Assembly: GCA_017622995.1 (NCBI GenBank)
Contig: JAGAQA010000033.1
Location: 31,405 to 95,404, forward strand
Reading direction: 5' to 3'
From: Oscillospiraceae bacterium
GTDB taxonomy: Bacteria > Bacillota > Clostridia > Oscillospirales > Oscillospiraceae
DNA: 64,000 nucleotides
Position numbers and translations under genes: made by a program. Positions within the stretch are counted from its first letter, which is position 1; every line of letters starts with the position of its first letter. Below the pieces are notes generated by a model. That model did not search any database and had not been told where the DNA came from. It saw only the letters and a list, made by a program, of their open reading frames with translations. This document shows positions 8,924 through 19,596 of this stretch, piece after piece.

Positions 8924-9112
8924 CTATTCTGTTTCCTTCCGCTCTATACCGCGGATGTTTTTTTCTGCCTTGAACCTGGGGATCATCAGCTCATGGCCGC
9001 AGCCCATACAGCGCAGGCGGAAATCCGCCCCGGTGCGCAAAACCAGCCAGCGTTTTTCTCCGCAGGGGTGGGGCTTTTTCATGGTGAGAATGTCATTAAC
9101 CCGAATATCCAT
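8924..9112 (-). CDS. DUF951 family protein
   Basis: Small basic protein of 62 residues beginning MDIRVNDILTMKKPHPCG, with a second pair in CMGCG; the Cys-X2-Cys arrangement suggests a zinc-bound fold. The family is widespread in Firmicutes, often next to replication or ribosome-related genes, with no established function. The ATG has AGGAG eight bases upstream, inside the end of rarA; an overlapping GTG two codons earlier is less likely. It follows rarA by 5 bases and is closed by a terminator, so it is the last gene of that unit. Confidence 0.88.
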   Translation of the reverse strand: MDIRVNDILTMKKPHPCGEKRWLVLRTGADFRLRCMGCGHELMIPRFKAEKNIRGIERKETE

Positions 9113-9117
9113 GGACA

Positions 9118-10380
9118 CTACTCCTTTTTGATGGCATCCCAGTACTGCTTTGCAGCCTGTTCCAGCTTGTTGGGGCCGTAAGTGTAATACTGTTTACCGA
9201 TCAGATCATCCGGCAGATACTGCTGCCTGACCCAGTGATTGGGATAATCGTGGGGGTACAGGTAGCCCTGATCCCGCTCCTGGGTATAGGTATCGGCGTG
9301 GACGTTCTGCAGCTGCCGGGGGAAGCCCCGTCCCATTCCCTTCTGCACGTCCGCCAGAGCCGCATCCAGGGCCACATGGCCGGAATTGGACTTGGGAGAG
9401 GTTGCCATCAGCACCGCCGCGTCTCCCAGCGGGATTCTGGCCTCTGGCATTCCCAGCATCAGCGCCATATCCACACAGGATTTGACAATGGGGATAATCA
9501 TGGGATACGCCAGGCCCACATCCTCCGCGGCAATCACCATCAGCCGTCGGCAGGCCGCCTGCAGCTGTCCGGCCTCCAGGAGCCGTGCCAGGTAATGGCA
9601 GGCCGCATCCGGATCCGAGCCCCGAATGGACTTTTGCAGGGCGGACAGCAGGTCGTAAAAATTGTCCCCGTCCCGGTCTGCCCGCATGGCGCTTTTCTGT
9701 GTCACCGCCTGGGCATCCTTCATGGTAAGCCGCAGAAGGGTTCCCTCCGGCCGGGCGGCGGAAAAAAGAACCTCAATGGCATTCATGGATTTGCGCAGAT
9801 CTCCTCCGCTGGCCCCGGCAATGTACTCCAGAACCCCCTCTTCCGGCTGGGCAGTCAGCCCGGTACGCTTTTCCATGTAGGCAACTGCCCGGTGTACCGC
9901 CTTCAGCGCCGCTTCCCTGGAAATCTGCTTGAACTCGAACACAGTGGACCGGCTGAGAATGGCGTTGAACACATAAAAATAGGGATTTTCCGTGGTGGAA
10001 GCAATCAGCGTGATCTTACCGTTTTCAATGTATTCCAGCAACGACTGCTGCTGCTTTTTGTTAAAGGACTGGATCTCGTCCAGGTACAGCAGCACGCCGT
10101 TGGGGGCCAGCAGCGTATCCAGCTGGCCGGTGATCTCCCGAATGTCCGCTGTGGAGGCCGTAGTGGCGTTGAGCTTATAGAGGGTCCGGTTGGTCTTTTG
10201 AGCAATGATATTGGCAACGGTGGTTTTTCCCGTGCCGCTGGGGCCGTAGAAAACCATATTGGGAATATTCCCGGATTCAATCAGGCGGCGCAGTACGGCC
10301 CCCTCTCCCAGAATATGCTCCTGGCCCACCACCTCATCCAGGGTCTGCGGCCGCAGCAGGTCTGCCAGAGGTTGATACAT
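9118..10380 (-). CDS. rarA: Replication-associated recombination protein A (RarA/MgsA)
   Basis: AAA+ ATPase related to clamp loaders that acts at stalled replication forks. Seen are Walker A GPSGTGKTT (about residue 45), Walker B LLYLDEIQSF, sensor region ASTTENPYFYVFNAILSR and the C-terminal MgsA helical domain with IRGSDPDAACHYLARLLEAG. The product has 420 residues, as usual. Two adjacent ATG codons compete; the second lies six bases after GGAGG. It is separated from the upstream CobW gene by a terminator, so I infer its own promoter. Confidence 0.95.
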   Translation of the reverse strand: MYQPLADLLRPQTLDEVVGQEHILGEGAVLRRLIESGNIPNMVFYGPSGTGKTTVANIIAQKTNRTLYKLNATTASTADIREITGQLDTLLAPNGVLLYLDEIQSFNKKQQQSLLEYIENGKITLIASTTENPYFYVFNAILSRSTVFEFKQISREAALKAVHRAVAYMEKRTGLTAQPEEGVLEYIAGASGGDLRKSMNAIEVLFSAARPEGTLLRLTMKDAQAVTQKSAMRADRDGDNFYDLLSALQKSIRGSDPDAACHYLARLLEAGQLQAACRRLMVIAAEDVGLAYPMIIPIVKSCVDMALMLGMPEARIPLGDAAVLMATSPKSNSGHVALDAALADVQKGMGRGFPRQLQNVHADTYTQERDQGYLYPHDYPNHWVRQQYLPDDLIGKQYYTYGPNKLEQAAKQYWDAIKKE

Positions 10381-10400
10381 CATATGCCTCCTTCCAGTGT

Positions 10401-10431
10401 AAAAAAGGGCCTGCCGAATATCAGCAGGCCC
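10401..10431 (-). terminator. Intrinsic terminator of the CobW pair
   Basis: On the minus strand GGGCCTGCTGA pairs with a GGCAGGCCC arm and TTTTTT follows. Confidence 0.85.
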
Positions 10432-10441
10432 GCAGGTCGTT

Positions 10442-11392
10442 TCAGAACGTTGCCACATCCGGCTCCGCGGGCTGGGCGTTCTTTTCCACGGACAGCGCCG
10501 TCAGCATGGGGCCCACATCGCCCTTGTACAGGGGATGGTTCTCCGCGGTGATTTTGGCCGTAACCATAACCCAGGACCGGGATTCCAGCCCGGAAGCGCC
10601 CTCGTACCGACAGGGAATGCCGCAGAACTGGATGTCTTCCACACAGCAGGTCATCACAAACCGGCCGGGGGCAAACATATTGTTCTTGTCCCTGCGCAGC
10701 ATGGCCACCTGGGCCTTAAAGCGGACGGTCTTGCCGTTGTACTTTTCCGGCTCTTCGGAAACATCCCGATACCACAGGGCGTAGTCCTCATCCTTGATCT
10801 CAATCACGGGAGCGTTGATGTCAAAGGGCAGCGGGTCCTGAATCTCATCAAATTGGGTGGTTCCGTCGGTGTAATCGTAGAGAATATCGATGTTGCGGTT
10901 GGCTGCCCGGGCCAGCTTATGGAAGGGCATCACATCCGCGCCGGGGGTCATCCGGTTGAATACGATCATCTGGGCGCCCATCAGCTTGTCCATGACCAGA
11001 TTGCGCATATTGGCATTGTAGGCCATGATGGTGGTGGAATCGGCAAACATGACCTCCTGGGCGATGGCCCAGTTTTCAGGGAAACGCATATAAAGGTCCC
11101 CCACCTGCTGCATACCGTTGAGTTCGGCAACAACACGTTCGGCCTTATACTTTTTCTGGAGTGCCTTCAGCTCCTCTTTGGAAACCGTCTGCTGGTCCAG
11201 AACCTCCAGCCAGACATTCTGCTTGGGGTAGGTGGAAATGTCGTATTCCTCCTCACCCTCTTCAAAAATCAGGATCAGTGTCCGTTCACCGGCATTGAAC
11301 CGGGGATCCTCCATGGTCTCCTGAATAAATTTGGTCTTACCGGAATCCAGGAAGCCGGTAAAGGCGTAAACGGGAATCTGCTGCATGGCCAT
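10442..11392 (-). CDS. CobW/G3E-type GTPase with DUF1980-like C-terminus
   Basis: Putative metal-homeostasis GTPase of 316 residues. The N-terminus has the G3E P-loop TGFLDSGKTKFI, but the family's GCxCC metal-binding loop is absent. From about residue 225 the sequence (GKTVRFKAQVAMLRR, then GRFVMTCCVEDIQFCGIP) resembles the C-terminal domain of TIGR03943/DUF1980 proteins, which are usually separate genes next to CobW genes. I therefore infer a fusion of the two partners. It begins 3 bases after the stop of the His-rich CobW gene and shares its transcript. Zinc or another transition metal is the likely substrate; which one cannot be read from sequence. Confidence 0.8.
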   Translation of the reverse strand: MAMQQIPVYAFTGFLDSGKTKFIQETMEDPRFNAGERTLILIFEEGEEEYDISTYPKQNVWLEVLDQQTVSKEELKALQKKYKAERVVAELNGMQQVGDLYMRFPENWAIAQEVMFADSTTIMAYNANMRNLVMDKLMGAQMIVFNRMTPGADVMPFHKLARAANRNIDILYDYTDGTTQFDEIQDPLPFDINAPVIEIKDEDYALWYRDVSEEPEKYNGKTVRFKAQVAMLRRDKNNMFAPGRFVMTCCVEDIQFCGIPCRYEGASGLESRSWVMVTAKITAENHPLYKGDVGPMLTALSVEKNAQPAEPDVATF

Positions 11393-11395
11393 GGC

Positions 11396-12673
11396 TTACA
11401 CCCCGAACAGCTGCTGAATACCGGCCTCGTCCAGCTTGGAGCCGATGACGCAGAGCTTGCCGGTAACATCGGCAGAACCGGTGCGGATGTCGTGCTCCTC
11501 CGGCACATAGTCAAAGTGGATCCAGCTGCCGTCCACAGCGGGCAGGATGCCCTTCGCCCGCAGGATCATGCCGTAATCGCCGGAATCCAGGCCCTTGAGG
11601 GCCGCTTCGATGGTTGCCTTTTCAAACTTTTTGGCAGTCTCCACGCCCCAGGAGGTGAAGACCTCGTCGGCATGGTGATGATGGTGGTGGTCATGACAGC
11701 CGCAGGTGCAGTTTTCGTCATGCTCCTCGTGGTCATGGTGGTGATGATGCTCGTGCTCTTCGTGGTCGTGATCATGGCCGCAGCAGTGGTCATCCTCATC
11801 GTGGTGATGATGGTGATGCTCATGCTCCTCATGATTGTGGTCATGGCCGCAGCAGCAGTCATCCTCATCGTGATGATGGTGGTGGTGCTCGTGCTCCTCG
11901 TGGTCGTGATCATGGCCGCAGCAGTGGTCATCCTCATCGTGATGATGGTGATGCTCGTGCTCCTCGTGGTCATGGCCGCAGCAGTGCTCCTCCTCATCAT
12001 GATGATGGTGGTGGTGTTCGTGCCCTTCCTCTTCTTCCAGCCGCTGGGTTTCCATCCGGGCCAGCTCAGCGGCCAGCGATGCCTTGCCTTCCATGGCCTC
12101 CACCAGCTGCTGGCCGGTCAGCTGACCCCAGGGAGTTGTGATGATGGTGGCCACCTGGTTGCGCTCCCGCAGCATCTCAACCGCGGTATCCAGCTTCGCC
12201 TGGGGAACGGAATCGGTACGGGACAGGATGATGGTAGAGGCGGTCTCCACCTGATTGTTGTAGAACTCCCCGAAGTTTTTGGTGTAAACCTTTACCTTAC
12301 CGGCATCCACCACAGCCACGGTGTAGCCCAGGGTTACATCGGGACCGGTAACCTTGTTCACGGCGCCGATCACATCGGACAGCTTGCCCACGCCGGAGGG
12401 CTCAATGATAATCCGGTCGGGATGGTACTCCCCGATGACCTTTTCCAGGGCCTTTCCGAAGTCGCCCACCAGGGAGCAGCAGATACAGCCGGAGTTCATC
12501 TCGGTAATGTTGATGCCCGCATCCTGCAGGAAGCCGCCGTCGATTCCGATTTCTCCGAATTCATTCTCAATCAGTACCAGCTTCTGGCCCTTGTAGCCCT
12601 CGGCGATCATCTTCTTGATCAGCGTGGTCTTACCGGCACCCAGAAAACCGGAATAAATATCAACCTTTGTCAT
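11396..12673 (-). CDS. CobW/G3E-family metallochaperone GTPase with His/Cys-rich repeats
   Basis: GTPase of the COG0523 group that delivers zinc or a related metal. Seen are the P-loop GFLGAGKTTLIKKM, the metal site GCICCS near residue 70, ELPSG-type block IIEPSGVGK and the SRTD guanine-specificity motif. Residues about 220-335 form an extraordinary His/Cys/Asp/Glu region with four CCGHDH units at 20-23 residue spacing, then CTCGCHDHHHHHH; a CobW C-terminal domain follows. The second of two tandem ATG codons is chosen (GGAAGG seven bases upstream). First gene of a two-gene metal unit. Confidence 0.93.
   Translation of the reverse strand: MTKVDIYSGFLGAGKTTLIKKMIAEGYKGQKLVLIENEFGEIGIDGGFLQDAGINITEMNSGCICCSLVGDFGKALEKVIGEYHPDRIIIEPSGVGKLSDVIGAVNKVTGPDVTLGYTVAVVDAGKVKVYTKNFGEFYNNQVETASTIILSRTDSVPQAKLDTAVEMLRERNQVATIITTPWGQLTGQQLVEAMEGKASLAAELARMETQRLEEEEGHEHHHHHHDEEEHCCGHDHEEHEHHHHHDEDDHCCGHDHDHEEHEHHHHHHDEDDCCCGHDHNHEEHEHHHHHHDEDDHCCGHDHDHEEHEHHHHHDHEEHDENCTCGCHDHHHHHHADEVFTSWGVETAKKFEKATIEAALKGLDSGDYGMILRAKGILPAVDGSWIHFDYVPEEHDIRTGSADVTGKLCVIGSKLDEAGIQQLFGV
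11671..12020 (-). repeat. In-frame tandem repeats coding the His/Cys-rich metal tail
   Basis: Four copies of a unit ending in the codons for CCGHDH recur with spacings of 69, 69 and 60 bases, all multiples of three. The DNA copies are close to identical, which points to recent expansion and slippage. Confidence 0.85.
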
Positions 12674-12726
12674 CATTACACCTTCCATAAAAATAATCGC
12701 GAACTCCATTAAAAGTCCGTTTGGTT

Positions 12727-12747
12727 CCCGGCGGGTGACCCGCCGGG
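12727..12747 (-). promoter_or_regulatory. Stable hairpin in the leader of the CobW pair
   Basis: CCCGGCGGG and CCCGCCGGG form a nine-base-pair stem with a three-base loop, between a TATACT -10 box on the minus strand and the start codon. No U-run follows, so it is not a terminator. A metal-dependent role is possible but unproven. Confidence 0.4.
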
Positions 12748-12860
12748 ACATACACATACTTTGTTAGTATAGCACTCCTGTGCTGAAAAATCCAGATACA
12801 AACATATTTTTCACAGAATATTTCCAAATTCCGCCAAAGAGAACAGGAGGACTGCCTGGT

Positions 12861-13757
12861 TCAGCAGTCCTCAAGGTCAAAGAGTGTCTTCTCACGTTTG
12901 AAAAGCCCCGGCAGATCCGAAAGATCTCCGGTGCCAACCGGCACAGCCCCCAAACTCACCAATGCCTTTGCGCCGTCACTGCCGTCATCATAGCAGCAGA
13001 CACCGGTCCAGTGCGCGCGCAGATTCTGGCTGGTTCCGCTCCAGGTGCCGCCTTTCCCATCCCGGCACTGGGCAACCAACACCCCTTCTCCCAGGGCGTG
13101 AATCACCCGGTTGCGCCGCAGGGCCCGCAGAGACGAAAAGGGCGCATCATAATCTTCCTCGCTGAGATACAGCACATTGGGCCTTTCCAGATGGCTGTGC
13201 AGAGCGTCCGCCACCACACAGATCACCTTGCCTCCGGCATCCAGGCAAGCCCTCTGGGCGGTCTGATCCGCTCCCACCGCGTTGCCGGAAACCAGCGTAT
13301 ATCCCTGCCTGGCCGCCTCTTCCCCAGCCCGCAGGGCAAAACGGCGGTTGTCTTCCATCAGGCTTCGGCAGCCCACCAGAGAAACCAGCTTCCCGTCCAG
13401 GAGGGACAGGTCCCCTTTCGCCCACAGACAGCCGGGACTGTCCAGCCCCAGTCTTCTGCGCAGCTGCATCGGATACCGGTCACATTGCCGGGTCAGGGGA
13501 ACGCACCTTCTGGCCCTTCCCTTTTGCAGGTAACGATGCAGCAGAGCCTGGTCGCCGAGAAGCGACAGGATGTGACCGGCCATTTCCCGGGAATAGCCCA
13601 TATGAATCAGATCCTGGGCACTCAGCTCCCCTTCTTGTTCGAAGGGGCCATGGGCACGGATCCGCTGGGCAAGCCCCCGGAGCTGGGCTGTGGTCAGCGG
13701 TTTGCGGTCCGGGTTTCCCAGATGGCTTCCCAGCAGCAGAAACCCCCAGCTTTCCAT
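12861..13757 (-). CDS. DprA/Smf-like protein (divergent)
   Basis: The 298-residue product has the Rossmann-like SMF fold: SLVGCRSL, then LVSGNAVGADQTAQRACL in place of the usual SGLARGID-AH block, GGKVICV, and LRRNRVIHALGEGVLVAQC matching the RNRIIAGLS region. DprA loads RecA onto incoming single-stranded DNA. The motif deviations, short length and lack of a C-terminal winged helix make a nucleotide- or DNA-binding paralogue equally possible. The ATG overlaps the helicase stop by one base (TGATG), so the two are translationally coupled. The hairpin at its end (GAGGACTGC / GCAGTCCTC) may serve as terminator. Confidence 0.7.
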   Translation of the reverse strand: MESWGFLLLGSHLGNPDRKPLTTAQLRGLAQRIRAHGPFEQEGELSAQDLIHMGYSREMAGHILSLLGDQALLHRYLQKGRARRCVPLTRQCDRYPMQLRRRLGLDSPGCLWAKGDLSLLDGKLVSLVGCRSLMEDNRRFALRAGEEAARQGYTLVSGNAVGADQTAQRACLDAGGKVICVVADALHSHLERPNVLYLSEEDYDAPFSSLRALRRNRVIHALGEGVLVAQCRDGKGGTWSGTSQNLRAHWTGVCCYDDGSDGAKALVSLGAVPVGTGDLSDLPGLFKREKTLFDLEDC

Positions 13758-14947
13758 CAGCGGAATCTCCGCTTGGGCACGGGAGGCGCTTTGATCTCTT
13801 CCTTTTGAAGACTCCCGTCCTCGGCAAAGCGCATGGGCTGAACGGTGTAGTTGGAGTATTTCGCGATTTCATCCAGCTTGGCCTTTTCCGGGAAGTTTCC
13901 GATGATGGACCAGGCAATGCCCTTGCGCTTGGCTCTTCCCGTTCGGCCGATTCGGTGGATATAGTATTCGTTCTCCTCCGGCACATCGTAATTGATCACA
14001 CAGTCCACATCATCCACATCAATGCCCCGGGAGGCAACGTCCGTAGCAATCAGCACCGGCAGCTTGCCGCTGCGGTAGCGCTGCATGGTCTTTTCCCGCT
14101 GCTGCTGCCGGATGTCACCGTGGAGGCACTCGCAGCTGAGGCCCGCCCGCTGGAAATCGTCGCACAGCCGCTGGCACATATGCTTGGTGTTGCAGAAGAT
14201 CATCACCCGTTCATAGCCCTGGGACCGGATCAGCCGCAGGGTGGTCTCTGCCTTTTCCAGGGGGGTGCAGGTCAGACAGAACTGGTCAATATCCGGCCGG
14301 TCCTCCTGCTTGGGTTCCACAGTGATCTCCACCTCGTCCCGCTGATACATCCAGGATACGGTCATGACCTCCTGGGAGATGGTTGCGGAAAACAGGCCCA
14401 GATTCTTCCGGTTTTTCACCTTCTCAATGATGCGGGTTACATCCTTGAAAAAGCCCATATCCAGCATCCGGTCCGCCTCGTCCAGCACCACGGTCAGGAT
14501 TTTATCCAGTCGAATGGTCTTCCGGTTGTAGTGGTCCATCAGCCTGCCGGGGGTGGCAACCACAATCTGGGGCTTCTTTTCCAATGCCTTTATCTGGCCG
14601 CCGATTCCGGCGCCGCCGTAGAGCACTGCCACCCGGATGTTCTGATAATAGGTCAGCAGGCCCCGGAGCTCATCGCCAATCTGAATGGCCAGCTCCCGGG
14701 TGGGGGCCAGAATCAGGCCCTGCACATCCTCACTCTGGGGATCGATGTGCTCAATCATGGGAATCCCGAAGGCAAAGGTCTTTCCGGTGCCGGTGGGGGC
14801 CTTGGCGATCACATCCTCCCACCTGAGAAAATGGGGTATGGCCTCTGCCTGGATGGTGGTGGGATAGCCGTAGCCCTTCTTTTCCAGTGCCTTGAGCATG
14901 GCTTCCGACAGGCCCAGGCTTTCAAATGTAATGTTATTTTCTTCCAT
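13757..14947 (-). CDS. DEAD-box ATP-dependent RNA helicase
   Basis: RNA-unwinding ATPase of 396 residues. It has the Q motif (FESLGLSEAMLKAL), motif I APTGTGKT, motif Ia PTRELAIQ, motif Ib TPGRLMD, motif II DEAD in VVLDEADRMLDMGF, motif III SAT and motif VI HRIGRTGR. It lacks the long basic C-terminal tail of DeaD/CsdA and ends shortly after the second RecA domain, like RhlE/CshB-type helicases involved in ribosome assembly or RNA decay at low temperature. First gene of a two-gene unit with the DprA-like gene. Confidence 0.93.
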   Translation of the reverse strand: MEENNITFESLGLSEAMLKALEKKGYGYPTTIQAEAIPHFLRWEDVIAKAPTGTGKTFAFGIPMIEHIDPQSEDVQGLILAPTRELAIQIGDELRGLLTYYQNIRVAVLYGGAGIGGQIKALEKKPQIVVATPGRLMDHYNRKTIRLDKILTVVLDEADRMLDMGFFKDVTRIIEKVKNRKNLGLFSATISQEVMTVSWMYQRDEVEITVEPKQEDRPDIDQFCLTCTPLEKAETTLRLIRSQGYERVMIFCNTKHMCQRLCDDFQRAGLSCECLHGDIRQQQREKTMQRYRSGKLPVLIATDVASRGIDVDDVDCVINYDVPEENEYYIHRIGRTGRAKRKGIAWSIIGNFPEKAKLDEIAKYSNYTVQPMRFAEDGSLQKEEIKAPPVPKRRFR

Positions 14948-15104
14948 AACGGTATTTTTCCTCTTTTATTCAATCATATCCCGGTTATTCTACCATCCTG
15001 AATCACATATTGCAACCATATTTGTACCGAAAACGGATTTCTTCTTTTCTTTTTCGCCGATGTGTGGTAGAATAGTGGCCGATTTATCGAAAAGGAGAAT
15101 TGTC

Positions 15105-17234
<2,130 letters not shown>

Positions 17235-17267
17235 AAATGTCAGTTTTTCCCCAGAAACCTGCCGGAC

Positions 17268-17296
17268 TTGACATTTTTCACAGAATATTGTATAAT
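17268..17296 (+). promoter_or_regulatory. Consensus promoter of the LRR protein gene
   Basis: Perfect TTGACA, 17-base spacer, perfect TATAAT; start codon 36 bases downstream. Confidence 0.9.
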
Positions 17297-17331
17297 GTCC
17301 TGTGAAATTCCAAAAGAATGGAGCTTTCCCT

Positions 17332-19053
17332 ATGAAAAAAGTAATGCACATTCTGGTGCCGCTGCTGCTGGCCTTTGCGCTGATCATCAGCATCGGATGG
17401 TATCTGTTTGTATACGACCGGGACTTTACCCGGGATTTGCTGCTGCAGCAGGCCCGCTACAACGACATCAAAGGCAACAGCGGCCTGTCCTCCTGGTTCT
17501 ACAATCTTGCCTATAACTATTCCGGCCAGGACGAAAACGTTGCCATTGAGCTTGCCAACCAATATAAGTCCACCGGCAATTACACCAAGGCGGAGGTTAC
17601 CCTGTCCAAGGCCATTCAGGCAGGCGCAACCAAGGAGCTCTACATGGCTCTGAGCAAAACCTATGTGGAGCAGGATAAGCTGCTGGACGCGGTTTCCCTG
17701 CTGGCAAACATCAAAAACCCCACCATCGCCTCGGAGCTGGCGGCTTTGCGGCCCACCGCTCCCACCGCTGACTACGATTCCGGCTACTACAGCCAGTATA
17801 TCCGTGTGGCCCTTTCCTCTTCTGAAGGCACCCTGTACTACACCACCGACGGGGATTACCCATCCGTAGCGGACGCGCCCTACTCCGAGCCTGTGGCGCT
17901 GCCTCTGGGTGAAACCCAGATCTACGCCATCAGCGTGGCAGACAACGGCCTGGTGAGCCCCGTGACCATTCTGGGCTACACCATCGGCGGCGTAATTGAA
18001 GCTGTGGAATTTCAGGACGCCGCCATGGAAGCCGCTGCCCGGGACATCCTCAAGTGCGAGCCCAGCCATACCATCTTTACCAATGACCTGTGGCAAATTA
18101 CGGAGTTTGAGGTTCCGGCAGAGGCGGCCACTCTGGAAGATCTGAAATACATGACCTATCTGGAAAGCCTGACCCTTTCCGGCCGAAACATGAGCAACCT
18201 GAACGATCTAAGCGAACTGAGCCACCTGAAAACGCTGAACCTGTCCACCTGCCGGTTCCCGGCTGATTCCCTTTCCGTGATTGCCGGGCTGCCCGCGCTT
18301 CAGGAGCTGAACCTTTCCGACTGCGGCCTCAGTACCATTGCCGGTCTGGAGGGTGCCCAGAAGCTCACCGCCCTGGACTTAAGCAGCAATACCATCCGAA
18401 ATCTGGAGCCCCTGAGCGGCCTCACCGACCTCACAGAGCTGCACCTGCAGCATAACGCCGTAACCGATCTGACCGTGATCGGAAACCTGGCCAATCTGGA
18501 CAGTCTGGACGTATCCTACAATTCCCTCACCTCCATCGCGCCTCTGTCCGGCTGTGTCCGGCTCACCAGTCTGAACGCGTCCAACAATCAGCTGTCCGAT
18601 GTTTCCACTGCCGCTGCCCTGCCCATTCTCAGTGAGCTGCGGGTGGACTACAATCAGCTCACATCCCTGAACGGCCTTACCGGCTGCAAGGTTCTGAAAA
18701 CTCTGACCGTTTCCAACAATGCCATTGAGAGCCTGGATGGCATCGCCGGTCTGGGCACGCTGGAAAGCCTGGACTTCTCCTATAACCATGTGGCGGACAT
18801 TCCGGAGTTCCCCGAAAATGCCTCTATGCAGGTCATCGACGGCTCCTACAACGTTGTCACATCCATTGACAATCTGGCGAAGCTGCCCCAGATCGGCTAT
18901 ATCTACATGGATTACAACCTGATCACCAACATTGATGCCCTGGCCGAGTGCTTCCACCTGGTTCAGGTCAATGTCTACGGCAATGAGATTCCCAGTGTTT
19001 CGGAGCTCACCGCCCACGACATCATCGTCAACTACAACCCCACCAATAAGTAA
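17332..19053 (+). CDS. Leucine-rich-repeat surface protein with N-terminal anchor
   Basis: Predicted extracytoplasmic protein of 573 residues, held by one N-terminal membrane segment (about 5-28). Residues about 40-135 look like TPR-type helices (YKSTGNYTKAEVTLSKAI). Next comes a chitobiase-like beta module near 150-215 (GTLYYTTDGDYPSVADAPYS). From about 275 to the end run some 12 leucine-rich repeats of the LxxLxxLxLxxN type. The gene is monocistronic, with a perfect consensus promoter and GGAG eight bases before the ATG. The LRR face suggests protein binding on the cell surface; the ligand is unknown. Confidence 0.85.
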   Translation: MKKVMHILVPLLLAFALIISIGWYLFVYDRDFTRDLLLQQARYNDIKGNSGLSSWFYNLAYNYSGQDENVAIELANQYKSTGNYTKAEVTLSKAIQAGATKELYMALSKTYVEQDKLLDAVSLLANIKNPTIASELAALRPTAPTADYDSGYYSQYIRVALSSSEGTLYYTTDGDYPSVADAPYSEPVALPLGETQIYAISVADNGLVSPVTILGYTIGGVIEAVEFQDAAMEAAARDILKCEPSHTIFTNDLWQITEFEVPAEAATLEDLKYMTYLESLTLSGRNMSNLNDLSELSHLKTLNLSTCRFPADSLSVIAGLPALQELNLSDCGLSTIAGLEGAQKLTALDLSSNTIRNLEPLSGLTDLTELHLQHNAVTDLTVIGNLANLDSLDVSYNSLTSIAPLSGCVRLTSLNASNNQLSDVSTAAALPILSELRVDYNQLTSLNGLTGCKVLKTLTVSNNAIESLDGIAGLGTLESLDFSYNHVADIPEFPENASMQVIDGSYNVVTSIDNLAKLPQIGYIYMDYNLITNIDALAECFHLVQVNVYGNEIPSVSELTAHDIIVNYNPTNK

Positions 19054-19061
19054 AAGCGTCC

Positions 19062-19102
19062 AAAAACGGCGGCCATCTCCAAAGATGACCGCCGTTTTTT
19101 AG
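19062..19102. terminator. Bidirectional terminator between LRR gene and pncC
   Basis: AAAAACGGCGG pairs with CCGCCGTTTTTT around a CATC/GATG inner stem; T-runs on both strands serve the two converging genes. Confidence 0.85.
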
Positions 19103-19128
19103 GGCAACACCCATTGTGCGGTGCTGCT

Positions 19129-19596
19129 CTAATTGTTTTGCAGCTCCAGCACCAGCTTCAGCGATTCCCGCACCGCCTGTGACCGGACCTGATCCCGGTC
19201 CCCGGAAAACAGGAATCTGCGGGACAGGGTCCGCCCTTCCTCACTGTAGCCGATGAATACCAGGCCCACGGGATTGCCGAATTCATCTCCGCCGGGACCC
19301 GCAAGTCCGGTCACGGAAACAGCCACCTGGGCCTGGAGGGCTTTTCTCGCTCCCTGGGCCATGGCCTCCGCCACCGGGCCGGAAACCGCGCCCAGCGTAT
19401 CCAGCAGCTCCTGGGGGACACCCAGCAGATTGTGCTTGACCCAATTGGTATAGCTGATGATGCCGCCCTTATATACCTCCGAGCTGCCGGGAATCGCCGT
19501 CAGCGCCGCCCCGATGCCGCCGCCGGTACAGCTTTCCGCCGTAACCAGGGTCTTCCCTTTCAGGGCGGACAGTACCTTACAGCAGAGGCTCGTCAT
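19129..19596 (-). CDS. pncC: Nicotinamide-nucleotide amidohydrolase PncC (CinA C-terminal type)
   Basis: Hydrolyses nicotinamide mononucleotide to nicotinate mononucleotide in NAD salvage. The 155-residue protein is the stand-alone amidase domain: TLVTAESCTGGGIGAALT with the catalytic Ser/Cys region, SYTNWVKHNLLGVP and VSVTGLAGPGGDEFGNPVG. It lacks the N-terminal MoeA-like part of full CinA. The ATG lies inside the last codons of thiI (20-base overlap), with AAGG nine bases upstream. Function by family; not demonstrated here. Confidence 0.9.
   Translation of the reverse strand: MTSLCCKVLSALKGKTLVTAESCTGGGIGAALTAIPGSSEVYKGGIISYTNWVKHNLLGVPQELLDTLGAVSGPVAEAMAQGARKALQAQVAVSVTGLAGPGGDEFGNPVGLVFIGYSEEGRTLSRRFLFSGDRDQVRSQAVRESLKLVLELQNN

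Noticed and set aside
10535-12712. A long plus-strand open frame across both CobW genes, with a hydrophobic Val/Met-rich stretch
   Set aside because: The hydrophobic stretch is just the complement of the His/Asp codon repeats; the minus-strand frames carry clear GTPase motifs.
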